Below, in pieces: positions 17,688 to 26,332 of a DNA stretch of 64,000 nt. The stretch comes from Gelria sp. Kuro-4 (GTDB lineage Bacteria; Bacillota; DTU030; DUMP01). The stretch is taken from contig NZ_AP024619.1 of NCBI RefSeq assembly GCF_019668485.1, forward strand, positions 256,501 to 320,500, given 5' to 3'. Under the pieces are notes generated by a model. That model did no database searches. It was not told the DNA's origin and worked only from the letters and a program-made list of their open reading frames with translations. A program made the position numbers and the translations under genes. The number at the start of each line of letters is the position of its first letter. The first letter of the stretch is position 1.

Positions 17688-18512
17688 TTACCCCCCTTCC
17701 AACCAGGCGGCCGGGCGCACTTTGAGTTCCGGCCCGGTCTCTTTTACCTCCTCCAGGACGAGCAGGGAGAAGTAGTCCGGGACCAGTTTATTCTCCGGTT
17801 CGCGCGTCGCCATGAGCACACCGGTCCCGAGCACGTGCGCGCCAAACTCGGCCATGAGCTCGTGCATGCCGCGGGCGGTGCCCCCGGCCCGCATAAAGTC
17901 GTCCACCACCACCACCCGTGCCCCGCTCGGCAGCGCCCGCCGGGGCAGCGACATGGTTTGAATGCGCCGGGTGGAACCAGACAGGTAGTTGATGCTCACC
18001 GCCGGCCCCTCCGTCACCCGGCTCTCGTGGCGGATGATCACCGCCGGCACTCCCAAGGCGCGGGCGGTGAAAAGGGCGACGGGTATGCCTTTGGTTTCCA
18101 CCGTCACCACCCACTCCGGCTCGAACAGGCGAAAACGGCCGGCAAAAATCCGGCCTACCCCCTCCATGATGACGGGCGTAAAGAGGATATCGGTCAAATA
18201 AAGGAAGCCGCCGGGCAAAAAGCGTGCCGGGTGGGAAAGCTCCTGTGCCAGGGAAGCCACCAGCGTCCGGGCTCCGGCACCTGTCAGCTCCGGCAGGTAG
18301 CGGACGCCGCCGGCCGCCCCCGGAACGGTTTCCACCCAACCCTCTCCCTCTCTATCCAGCATCCGCTTGATGAGGCCGATGTCCTCGCTGAGGCTGGACT
18401 TGGCCGCCCCCAATTCTTCGCCGAACGTACTCAGGGAAATCAACTGGCAGGGATGCTCCACCAGGTAGCGGGTTACAGCAATCAGCCGTTCAACCCGGCG
18501 CCGCCGCTCCAT
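17688..18512 (-). CDS. purR: Purine operon repressor PurR (Bacillus type)
   Basis: 274 residues from ATG 18512, preceded by GGGGGGGAAAGAC; an ATG five codons upstream lacks such a site. N-terminal winged-helix (RRVERLIAVTRYLVEHPCQL) and a C-terminal phosphoribosyltransferase-like domain with the PRPP-binding loop VVVVDDFMRAGGTARGM. PRPP releases it from purine gene operators. Overlaps the preceding nucleotidyltransferase gene by about 30 bases; ychF follows after 3 bases. Confidence 0.93.
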   Translation of the reverse strand: MERRRRVERLIAVTRYLVEHPCQLISLSTFGEELGAAKSSLSEDIGLIKRMLDREGEGWVETVPGAAGGVRYLPELTGAGARTLVASLAQELSHPARFLPGGFLYLTDILFTPVIMEGVGRIFAGRFRLFEPEWVVTVETKGIPVALFTARALGVPAVIIRHESRVTEGPAVSINYLSGSTRRIQTMSLPRRALPSGARVVVVDDFMRAGGTARGMHELMAEFGAHVLGTGVLMATREPENKLVPDYFSLLVLEEVKETGPELKVRPAAWLEGG

Positions 18513-19273
18513 GTCTTTCCCCCCCATCCCATGAACCGCTGGACAAGTTCGTAATCGCTGGGTTTATCGACATCGATCCCCACCTCCGGGTAGGGCGAGA
18601 TGACCGCCTTGCCTACGGCGCCCGCGATCTCGGCGAAACGCTGCTCCACCGCGGCGATGGTCAGCTGGCCCAGCACCAGGCGCAGTACCTGGCCCCACCC
18701 GAGCAGGCTGCACATCTTGAGCGGCTGTTTGCGCAGGCGCACCATCTCTTCCGCCAGCCGCCAGACCCGGTCCACGATACGCGGGTGAAAGAGGAAGAGG
18801 TTACCCCCGGTGAAGGTGCCGTCTTTAAGGCGCACGTAGGTGCGCTTGACACCCGGGTAACGGGCCTCGCCCACACCCTTTTCCACGATGGAATAGTAGA
18901 AGTCGGCTTGGGTCGCCTGCGCGCGCTTCAGAAAGTCCTCCACCGCCGCGGCCGTAAGGAGTGGAATATCCGAGGTAGCCACCAGGACATAACCCTGGGG
19001 TTGCAGCCACTCCAGACCCTGGCGCAGGTTATCCATTACACTGCCGGCGCAGGGAAGAACGGCCTTCACCTTGCCCTGCTCCAGGTACTTAAGCTGGGGC
19101 ACCGGCCCCACCACCGCCGCCCGTGTCACGGAGGGACTTTCTTCCAAGGCCGCCACCACAAAGTCCACCATACGCCGGTCGGCCACCGGGATCAGCGCCT
19201 CATACGGCTCCCGGCTCACCGCGCGCAGTCTCTTAGCGTTGGCCGCCCCCGCCAGCACCACCGCGTCCACCAC
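18482..19273 (-). CDS. MobA-like nucleotidyltransferase
   Basis: About 264 residues from GTG near 19273 (AAAGGAG eight bases upstream; neighbouring GTG codons are also possible). GT-A fold features: VVDAVVLAGAANAKRL at the N-terminus (a divergent loop without the usual GxGxR), ATSDIPLLTAAAVEDFL and a late PEVGIDVDKPSDYELVQ that resembles the ending of NTP transferases acting in lipid or cofactor pathways. Overlaps gntR at one end and purR at the other. The same gene is found near purR in other Moorella-like genomes as far as I recall; the substrate is unknown. Confidence 0.75.
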   Translation of the reverse strand: MVDAVVLAGAANAKRLRAVSREPYEALIPVADRRMVDFVVAALEESPSVTRAAVVGPVPQLKYLEQGKVKAVLPCAGSVMDNLRQGLEWLQPQGYVLVATSDIPLLTAAAVEDFLKRAQATQADFYYSIVEKGVGEARYPGVKRTYVRLKDGTFTGGNLFLFHPRIVDRVWRLAEEMVRLRKQPLKMCSLLGWGQVLRLVLGQLTIAAVEQRFAEIAGAVGKAVISPYPEVGIDVDKPSDYELVQRFMGWGGKTWSGGAGLNG

Positions 19274-19973
19274 CGCCACCACTCCTTTCTCCCGCTCCGG
19301 CCGCCTGTTGCTGCGCCTTGAGCAGGCTGGCCTCGGCGCGCTCGATGTGCTCTTCCGCCAGCTTGCGCGCCTGCGCGGCATCACCCCGGGCAATGGCCGC
19401 CACCAGCCGGCGGTGTTCGCTCAGCGTGTCCTTAAGACGGCCGGGCGCCGCCAGCGAACGCATACGGAAGCGCTGGATCTGGTCGGACAGATTGGCCACA
19501 ATCTGCATTAAGCGCCGGTTGCGGCTGGCGGTATAAATGCGGCCGTGGAAATCGGTATCGATGCGTACCACCTGCTCACTCGCCCCGCCCGCGGCCGCTT
19601 CCGCCAGCTCACGCACCGCCTGCTCCAGAGCGGCCACTTCTTCCGGGGTGATCCGCTCGGCGGCCAGGGCGGCGGCCAGCCCTTCCAGGGCCGCGCGTAA
19701 CTCGAAAACGTCGTTCATATCCTTAAAGGAAAGCTCCGCCACATAGGCACCCCGGCGGGGCACGAGTACCACAAAACCTTCGAGCGCGAGCCGCCGCAGA
19801 GCTTCCCGCACCGGCGTCCGGCTGGCCTCCATTTCCTCCGCCAGCTGCTGCTCCGCCAAGCGTTCGCCGGGCGCTAGATCGCCGCGCACAATGGCAGCGC
19901 GCAGGGCCTGGTACACCGCCTCCCAAAGAGGCTGACAGCGGGCCGGTTCTAAGTTGAGGGGCTTGCGCACCAA
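19233..19973 (-). CDS. GntR family transcriptional regulator (FCD domain)
   Basis: 246 residues. N-terminal winged helix (PGERLAEQQLAEEMEASRTP; VREALRRLALEGFV), then an FCD effector domain (VFELRAALEGLAAALAAERI; DTDFHGRIY; SEHRRLVAAIARGDAAQARK) whose Asp and His residues usually hold a metal ion. The last 30 residues are Gly-rich and run into the next gene. Members usually respond to organic acids; target not shown by the context. Confidence 0.88.
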   Translation of the reverse strand: MVRKPLNLEPARCQPLWEAVYQALRAAIVRGDLAPGERLAEQQLAEEMEASRTPVREALRRLALEGFVVLVPRRGAYVAELSFKDMNDVFELRAALEGLAAALAAERITPEEVAALEQAVRELAEAAAGGASEQVVRIDTDFHGRIYTASRNRRLMQIVANLSDQIQRFRMRSLAAPGRLKDTLSEHRRLVAAIARGDAAQARKLAEEHIERAEASLLKAQQQAAGAGERSGGGGGRGGAGGGGQR

Positions 19974-20851
19974 ACGTTCACCGCCTCCCGCGGAAAGGTC
20001 CCGGCCCCGGCCGTAACCGGCAGGGTAACAAAGGTCCGCACCCTCTTTCCCAGCCGGCGCGCCGCGTTTTCGGCCTGGATCCGGTCGGCAAAAAGGCCGA
20101 ACACCGTGGGCCCGCTCCCGGAAAGCGAGGCGCCCAGCGCCCCCAAAGCCAGGAAAGTTTCCTTCAGCTCCGTGATGACGGGATAACGCGCCGCCACCAC
20201 CGATTCAAAGTTGTTGCCGAGCCGGGCCGCCACAGCCTGGAGGTCGCCGCAGCGCACGGCCGCCGCAAGCTGCGCGATATCCGTTCCCGCCTCCGGCCGC
20301 TCGTCGAACGCCCGGTAAGCCCAGGCGGTGGCCACCGCCAGCTCCGGGCAGGCCAGTACCAGGTAGCAGGGCGCCAGCGGCGGCAGCGGGGTCAACACCT
20401 CGCCCCGCCCTTCCGCCAGGGCGGTGCCGCCTAAAAGGGCAAAGGGTACGTCACTGCCCAGCTCCAAGGCCAGCCGTCCAAGCTCCGCCTCGGTAAGGCC
20501 TAAGGAAAAGAGGCGGTTCAGACCGTAAAGGACGGCGGCGGCATCGGCGCTCCCACCCGCCAGGCCGGCGGCCACTGGGATGTGTTTCTCAAGCTCGATC
20601 GAGACGCCACCTGGTATTTTGTATTCTGCCATTAGGCGGTGTGCCGCCCGCCAGGCCAGGTTTTCCGGCCCCGCCGGGAGCGCCGCCCCTGTCACCTGGA
20701 GGGAAATCCCTTCCGCCTGCGGCTCGAGCCCGATTCTGTCGGCCAGGGAGACTGTTTGCATGACCATGCGGACGTTGTGGTAACCATCGGGACGCTTCTC
20801 CCGCACCGCAAGGCCCAGGTTAACCTTGGCCCAGGCGGGAAAAAACTCCAT
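19949..20851 (-). CDS. ispE: 4-diphosphocytidyl-2-C-methyl-D-erythritol kinase
   Basis: 301 residues from ATG 20851 (GGGAGGGGGGACGGCT before it; the frame is open further upstream). GHMP kinase: AWAKVNLGLAVREKRPDGYH at the start, ATP loop PVAAGLAGGSADAAAVLYGL, and LSGSGPTVFGLF at the C-terminus. Phosphorylates CDP-ME in the MEP isoprenoid route. Overlaps gntR by 25 bases, so translation may be coupled. Confidence 0.94.
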   Translation of the reverse strand: MEFFPAWAKVNLGLAVREKRPDGYHNVRMVMQTVSLADRIGLEPQAEGISLQVTGAALPAGPENLAWRAAHRLMAEYKIPGGVSIELEKHIPVAAGLAGGSADAAAVLYGLNRLFSLGLTEAELGRLALELGSDVPFALLGGTALAEGRGEVLTPLPPLAPCYLVLACPELAVATAWAYRAFDERPEAGTDIAQLAAAVRCGDLQAVAARLGNNFESVVAARYPVITELKETFLALGALGASLSGSGPTVFGLFADRIQAENAARRLGKRVRTFVTLPVTAGAGTFPREAVNVWCASPST

Positions 20852-20963
20852 AGCCGTCCCCCCTCCCTGGCAGATATATTGGCTGTTTACCCGGCAAACT
20901 CCTCTTTTTGCCGCGCAGTTTTGCGGCCGCGGCGGGGTGTCCGCCCGCCCTTCCAGCACGCTC

Positions 20964-23603
20964 CTAGCACGCCCCGAGCTCCGCCAGCCCGGCAGAGGCG
21001 GGGGGAGAGGCGGCGCGCACGGCGCTCACCACCTCGAGCACCCGGTCCAGTTTCTCGTAGAAGATCACCACCAGGTCCCCGCGGCGGCACTCGGCCAGGG
21101 CCGCCTGCAAGGCTTCCTCTTCCCGCAGGATGATGCGGGCGTGCTCGCTGGGAAAGCCCGCCGCCCGCGCACCCTTCAGGAGCAGCTCGGCGATCTCGCC
21201 TGCCTGACGGCCGCGCCGGTCTTCGTCCTCTTTGATGAAAAGGAGGTCGAAGCCTTCGGCCGCGGTGCGGCCGACGCGCTCCACCAGTTCGTCCGGCCGG
21301 TCGCCGGGCACCCCGATCACCCCGAGCAGGCGCCGGCGCGCCAGGCGGCGGGCCATCTCCAGGGTGCTGCGGTAACTGGCAACATTGTGCCCGTAATCGA
21401 TGAGCAGGCGCGCCCCGCCCACCCTGAGCAGGTTGACACGGCCCGGGTTGCTGGTGAGGTCAGGGTAAAAGCTGCGCAGGCCCTGGCGAATAACCTCGCG
21501 CGGCAGCCCCAGGCCCCAGGCGGCGGCCGTGGCCGCCAGCACATTGGCCAGGTTGTGCCGGGCCGTACCGTGCAGGGTTAGGGGAATGCGCCGGGCCGAG
21601 CACAGGTACTCCACTTCTTCTCCTTCGGCCAGCAGCACCTTGCCTTCGCGCACCAGCACCACCCGCCCACCGGCGGCGAGCTGCCGCCGCACGACGGCAT
21701 TGCCGGCCGTGAGGCTGAAGTAGATGACGGGGCAGCGCGCCCGTGCCGCCAGGGAGGCCACCAGCGGGTCGTCGGCGTTGAGCACGGCGCAGCCGTCGTC
21801 CCGCACGGCCTCGATGACCAGCGACTTCACGTGGGCCAGGTCCTCCAGCGTCTCGATACCGTACTGCCCCAGGTGGTCTTCGCTGATGTTGGTGATCACG
21901 CCCACGTCGGCCCAGTCGTACGCCAGACCGTCCCGGATGAGACCGCCGCGCGCCGTCTCCAGCACCGCCGCCTCCACAGTCGGATCCTCCAGCACCAGGC
22001 GCGCGCCGCGAAAGCCGGCGTTGTCACCCTGCCATACGCACTGACCGCCGATAAAAACCCCATCGGTAGAAGTAAACCCGACCGTGCGCCCAGTAAGGGC
22101 CAGCAGGTGGGCGATGAGACGCACGGTAGTGGTTTTGCCGTTGGTGCCGGTCACGGACACCAGGGGTATGCGGCCGCCGGTTCCGGGCGGGAAGAGGTGG
22201 GAGATGATCTTTTCCGCCACCGGCCGTGCCTTCCCTTCACAGGGGGCCAGGTGCATCCTGAGCCCGGGCGCCGCGTTAACCTCGATCACCGTGACGGCGC
22301 TCTTCGAATCCGCCGGGTCGGCCGCCACCAGGTCCACCCCGGCCACGTCCAGCCCCACCGCCCGGGCCGCACGTTCCGCCACCATTTTCACCGGCGCCGC
22401 CACCTGATCTGTGAGGTCACGGGCAGTGCCGCCCGTGCTCAGGTTGGCGTTTTCGCGCAGGAAGACGGTCTCACCGGCGGCCGGCACATAGTCCAGGTTC
22501 AGCCCCCGGCGCGCCAGGACCATGAGCACCACCGGGTCAATGGCGATCTTCGTCAGCACGTTTTCGTGACCGATACCGCGGCGGGGGTCGGCGTTGGTTA
22601 TATCCACCAGCTCGCGCAGGTTGTGTCGCCCATCGCCGACCACATGCGCCGGCAGGCGCTCCGCCACCGCGGCCACCTTGCCCCCCACAACCAGCACCCG
22701 CAGGTGGCGGCCCGCCACGTACTTCTCCACCAGCACGCGGCGCTGCCAGTTGCGGGCCAGGGTATAGGCGGCCCGCACCTCGGCCACGGTCTTGAGGTTC
22801 AGCGACACTCCCTTGCCCTGGTTGCCGCACTCCGGCTTCACCACCACGGGGGCGCCAAGCTCCGCCAGGGCGGCCACCGCCTCCTCCTCGGAGCGGGCCA
22901 CGCGTCCCTCCGGGACCGTTATCCCGGCCCGGCGCAGGATCTCCTTGGTCCGCGTCTTGTCGCCGGCGATGTCCACGGCGAGGCAGGAAGTAAGGGAGGT
23001 GAGGGCCGCCTCCACCCGCCGCTGCCGCACACCGTAACCCACCTGTACCAAGCTGCGGTCGTCCAGGCGCAGCACCGGCAGGCCCCGTTCCTGGGCCGCC
23101 CGCACCAGGGCGGCGGTGGTCGGCCCCAGTTCGTAGCGCGCGGCCAGCTCCTTGAGCCGGGCGGTGATGGCCTCGGTGCGCGGCGGGTCGTCGCCCAAAA
23201 GCAGGCAGTTCACCATCTCCACCGCCTGGTAAGCCGCCTCGCGTGCGGCCGCAGCCGCCTTATACTCAGCGACGATCTCGTAGACGGCCGGGTCGTCGGT
23301 GGAGCAGGTTTTCCCGTAAATGGCCGGAAACCCGGCCAGGTTCTGGAGTTCCAGCAGCACGTGTTCCACCACATGCCCCAGGTACGTCCCCTCGCGCAGG
23401 CGCTCCACAAACCCGCCGGGGTAGCCGCGGGAACAGTGGTGGTCACGCAGAGACGGCAGCAGGGAAAGCAGCCGGTCGGTAAAGAGCGGGATGTCGGCCG
23501 TGGTCTTGTCTGCGTGGTGCTCGAGATTGAGCCGGACTTTAACCACGGGATGGTGGCTGTAAACGTTGCGGCCGCTGTAAACCGCAAGCTCTTCAACTCT
23601 CAT
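20964..23603 (-). CDS. cphA: Cyanophycin synthetase
   Basis: 879 residues, standard length for CphA1. N-terminal domain (1-160), ATP-grasp domain (about 210-480; VVVKPECGNQGKGVSLNLKT) and a Mur-ligase-like domain with the P-loop SVTGTNGKTTTVRLIAHLL near 485 and NPGRVNLL later. Polymerises Asp and Arg into multi-L-arginyl-poly-L-aspartate, a nitrogen reserve. A cyanophycinase gene lies just upstream in the same direction, so both synthesis and breakdown are encoded. Confidence 0.95.
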   Translation of the reverse strand: MRVEELAVYSGRNVYSHHPVVKVRLNLEHHADKTTADIPLFTDRLLSLLPSLRDHHCSRGYPGGFVERLREGTYLGHVVEHVLLELQNLAGFPAIYGKTCSTDDPAVYEIVAEYKAAAAAREAAYQAVEMVNCLLLGDDPPRTEAITARLKELAARYELGPTTAALVRAAQERGLPVLRLDDRSLVQVGYGVRQRRVEAALTSLTSCLAVDIAGDKTRTKEILRRAGITVPEGRVARSEEEAVAALAELGAPVVVKPECGNQGKGVSLNLKTVAEVRAAYTLARNWQRRVLVEKYVAGRHLRVLVVGGKVAAVAERLPAHVVGDGRHNLRELVDITNADPRRGIGHENVLTKIAIDPVVLMVLARRGLNLDYVPAAGETVFLRENANLSTGGTARDLTDQVAAPVKMVAERAARAVGLDVAGVDLVAADPADSKSAVTVIEVNAAPGLRMHLAPCEGKARPVAEKIISHLFPPGTGGRIPLVSVTGTNGKTTTVRLIAHLLALTGRTVGFTSTDGVFIGGQCVWQGDNAGFRGARLVLEDPTVEAAVLETARGGLIRDGLAYDWADVGVITNISEDHLGQYGIETLEDLAHVKSLVIEAVRDDGCAVLNADDPLVASLAARARCPVIYFSLTAGNAVVRRQLAAGGRVVLVREGKVLLAEGEEVEYLCSARRIPLTLHGTARHNLANVLAATAAAWGLGLPREVIRQGLRSFYPDLTSNPGRVNLLRVGGARLLIDYGHNVASYRSTLEMARRLARRRLLGVIGVPGDRPDELVERVGRTAAEGFDLLFIKEDEDRRGRQAGEIAELLLKGARAAGFPSEHARIILREEEALQAALAECRRGDLVVIFYEKLDRVLEVVSAVRAASPPASAGLAELGAC

Positions 23604-23674
23604 GCGTGCAGCTTTGTTCCTCCCGGAGTTTTCTTAGGGGACGGGTGAACGTGCCCGGCTTTTCGTTCCAGCAC

Positions 23675-24499
23675 TCACCTCGTCTCCTCGGGGCGAACAG
23701 CTCCGGGTTCCCGACGGCTCAGGTTAAACGTGTACCCGGCGGGCAAAACGTGCAGGGTAACGTGGGTGAGGACCAGGGGGTCGCCGGCCGAACTTTCCGA
23801 GACGTTGCTCTCTCGGATGGTGAGGCCGTCGACCACGGTGCACGCCCCCGAGCCCACCACGGTGAGCAGCCCGTCCGCGTCACACACCACCGCCGTGTCC
23901 TCGTCCAAACCAAGCCCCAGTATGTATGGGTTTTCGGCAATGGCGGCCAGCAGCCGGCCGATGCGCCCGCGCTCCGCAAAGTGCTGGTCCACCACCACTT
24001 CCTTGAGGAAGCCTAAACCGGGGGCCATGTTGATGATGGAGCGGCGGGGCGCGCTCCCGTCCTGGCCTTCTACGATCATGGTGGCGCTCATGGCCGAGGC
24101 GCCGGCGCTGGTGCCGGCAATCACCGCCCCCCGGCCGGCGGCGGCATGCAGGGCCCCGGCCAGCGGTGTGCCGCCCAGGATGCTGGTCAGGCGCAGCTGG
24201 TCGCCGCCGGTGAGGAAAACGCCGGTCGAGCGGCGCAGGGTGTCCGCCAGCGCCGTCGACCGGGCAGTTTCACGATCGGGAACATCCAAGTGCCGCACCT
24301 CGGCCGCACCCAGGCGGTAAAAGAGCCGGCTGTATTCGGCCCCCACTTCCTCCGCCTGCTCGGTGGCTGTGGTGATGACGGCCACCACCGCCTCTCCCCC
24401 GCCGGCCAGCGCGAGAAAGCGGCGCAGGATGAGGCAGACGCCTTCTTTATCCTCCGCACCGCCGATGATGACCAGGTTGCCTTTGACCTTTGCGCTCAT
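23675..24499 (-). CDS. cphB: Cyanophycinase
   Basis: 274 residues from ATG 24499 (GGGAGGGGCT before it; upstream in-frame ATG lacks a site). Peptidase S51 family: NLVIIGGAEDKEG start, FLTGGDQLRLTSIL, and the nucleophile elbow AGTSAGASAMS. Cleaves cyanophycin into beta-Asp-Arg dipeptides. Arranged 5' of cphA, so one transcript probably serves both. Confidence 0.95.
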   Translation of the reverse strand: MSAKVKGNLVIIGGAEDKEGVCLILRRFLALAGGGEAVVAVITTATEQAEEVGAEYSRLFYRLGAAEVRHLDVPDRETARSTALADTLRRSTGVFLTGGDQLRLTSILGGTPLAGALHAAAGRGAVIAGTSAGASAMSATMIVEGQDGSAPRRSIINMAPGLGFLKEVVVDQHFAERGRIGRLLAAIAENPYILGLGLDEDTAVVCDADGLLTVVGSGACTVVDGLTIRESNVSESSAGDPLVLTHVTLHVLPAGYTFNLSRREPGAVRPEETR

Positions 24500-24583
24500 A
24501 GCCCCTCCCGCCCGGCTTTGCCGGGCCACGCATCCTAGGGTTTACCGGGCGGGAAAGATTTATACGGCCGCTTCCCAGGGCGC

Positions 24584-24799
24584 TTACGCGGGCTGCTCTT
24601 CACCCGGCCCTGCGTCCGCTTGTTCTTCACTGCCCAAGCGCGGCCGCTCCAGGGTGACCACCAGGTTGTGGCCGCCGAACGCCACCTCCACCGGGTACAT
24701 GAAGGCCAGGCGCCAGCCTTCGCCCGCCAAGGCGTTAAGGTTCGGCTCCAGCTCCTCGGCCGAACCCAGGATGAGAACCTTGTACTCGTACTGGTCCAC
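24584..24799 (-). CDS. Small DUF4177-like protein
   Basis: 71 residues from GTG 24799 with AAAGGAGG six to eight bases before it. Begins VDQYEYKVLILGSAEELEPN and continues LNALAGEGWRLAF, the pattern of DUF4177 proteins (short alpha/beta proteins of unknown function). Acidic, Gln/Glu-rich tail. It lies 85 bases upstream of cphB on the same strand. Confidence 0.65.
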   Translation of the reverse strand: MDQYEYKVLILGSAEELEPNLNALAGEGWRLAFMYPVEVAFGGHNLVVTLERPRLGSEEQADAGPGEEQPA

Positions 24800-25014
24800 T
24801 CTTTGTCCTCCTTTCCTCTTCCTCCGCCCTCTATTCGCAGCCGGCGGGGAGGTTTCCTGCTGCAAAATCCGGCACTTCCTGCTTTTTTGCCGCCTCGATT
24901 TGGGGTATACTCTTTTCAGCCGGCACAAAGTGGGTGAAAAGGTAAAGCCTTCCGCCCAAAAACAGAGTGTGCGACCTGCCGCTTTAAAAGACAACAGGAC
25001 GGGGTGATGGGCTG

Positions 25015-26313
25015 TTGATTAACGTTGCTGCACTGGAGAAAGATTTACGCCGCCTGGCCGCTGTCGGGGCCGAGCCGGGGCCGGGCGTCACCCGCTTGGG
25101 CTTCAGCCCGGAAGAGCGGGAGCTGCACCGGCAGGTGGCGGAGAAGCTGGCCGCGCTGGGGGCGGACGTCCGCCGCGATGCCATCGGCAACCTGATCGCC
25201 CGCCGGCCCGGGGAGGACGACACCCTCCCCGCGGTGGCCTGCGGTTCGCACCTGGACTCGGTGCCCCAGGGTGGACGTTATGACGGGGTAGCGGGCGTGC
25301 TGGCGGCCGTGGCCGCTCTGCGCACCTTAAAAGAGCGCGGGATGCGCACCCGCCATCCCCTCGAGGTGATCGTGTTCGTCTCCGAGGAATCAAGTCGCTT
25401 CGGCGTGGCCACGCTGGGAAGCAAGGTCCTGACCGGGCGGGCCCAGCCGGAGGAATGGGCCGGCCTTACGGACTTCGCCGGGGTTTCTCTCCCGGAAGCC
25501 CTGGCGGGCGCCGGCGTGGACCCGGCGCAGGTCGGCGCCGCGCGCCGCCGGCCGGAGGAATTCAAGGCCTTCCTGGAGCTACACATCGAGCAGGGGCGGG
25601 TGCTGGAGGAAACGGGGAACAAAATCGGCATCGTCACGGCCATCGCCGCCCCTACGCGCCTGCGCGTCACCTTAAGCGGGCGCGCCGACCACTCCGGTGC
25701 CACCCCCATGGGCCTGCGGCGCGATGCCCTGGCGGCGGCGGCCGAGCTGGTTCTGGCGGTGGAGCGCTGGGGCCGGGCCGAGTCCCCTCAGCAGAGCGTG
25801 GCCACGGTAGGGATACTGAAAGCCGAACCGGGGGCGATGAACGTGGTCCCGGGGAAAGCAGTGGTGGGGATCGATGTGCGCGGCATTGACAAGGAGAGCA
25901 TCGCGCGGGCGGTGGCCGGGATTCGCGCCGACCTGGCGGAAATCGCCCGCCGGCGCCGGGTCAACGCCCAGGTGGAAGAACTCACCGCCGAAGACCCGGT
26001 TCCCCTGCACCCGGGCATCATCGCCACCCTGGAAGGCGTGTGCCGCCGCCTCGACGTGCCCTACATGCTAATGCCGAGCGGGGCCGGGCACGATGCCATG
26101 AACATGGCGCACCTTACGCCCACGGGTATGATCTTCATCCCCTGCCGGGAAGGCATCAGCCACAACCCGGCCGAGGAAGCAAGCCTGGAGGACATCGCCC
26201 GCGGGGCCGAGGTACTGCTGGCAGCCCTGCTGGAGCTGGCGAAACCTGTACCCAGACAGACCGCGCCGAAGGAAGCCCCGAGCAATCTTCCAGCAACGAC
26301 TGGCAATGCCTGA
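25015..26313 (+). CDS. Zn-dependent amidohydrolase, M20 (allantoate / N-carbamoyl amino acid type)
   Basis: 432 residues from TTG. Metal motifs: GSHLDSVPQGGRYDGVAGV (His and Asp), SEESSRFG (Glu pair), LHIEQGRVLE and a late GAGHDAMNMAHLTPTGMIF. This set defines the AllC/AmaB/HyuC family, which hydrolyses ureido or carbamoyl groups from allantoate, N-carbamoyl amino acids or beta-ureidopropionate. It precedes dihydroorotase by 19 bases, so a pyrimidine-breakdown or N-carbamoyl-Asp-related role is conceivable, but the exact substrate is not readable. The last 20 residues are a Pro/Thr-rich tail. Confidence 0.87.
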   Translation: MINVAALEKDLRRLAAVGAEPGPGVTRLGFSPEERELHRQVAEKLAALGADVRRDAIGNLIARRPGEDDTLPAVACGSHLDSVPQGGRYDGVAGVLAAVAALRTLKERGMRTRHPLEVIVFVSEESSRFGVATLGSKVLTGRAQPEEWAGLTDFAGVSLPEALAGAGVDPAQVGAARRRPEEFKAFLELHIEQGRVLEETGNKIGIVTAIAAPTRLRVTLSGRADHSGATPMGLRRDALAAAAELVLAVERWGRAESPQQSVATVGILKAEPGAMNVVPGKAVVGIDVRGIDKESIARAVAGIRADLAEIARRRRVNAQVEELTAEDPVPLHPGIIATLEGVCRRLDVPYMLMPSGAGHDAMNMAHLTPTGMIFIPCREGISHNPAEEASLEDIARGAEVLLAALLELAKPVPRQTAPKEAPSNLPATTGNA

Positions 26314-26332
26314 ACGGCAGGAGGCGAGATGT

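Noticed and set aside
21831-23648. A 605-codon open frame on the plus strand
   Set aside because: Antisense to cyanophycin synthetase; its His/Gly/Gln-rich sequence has no domain and no start signal.
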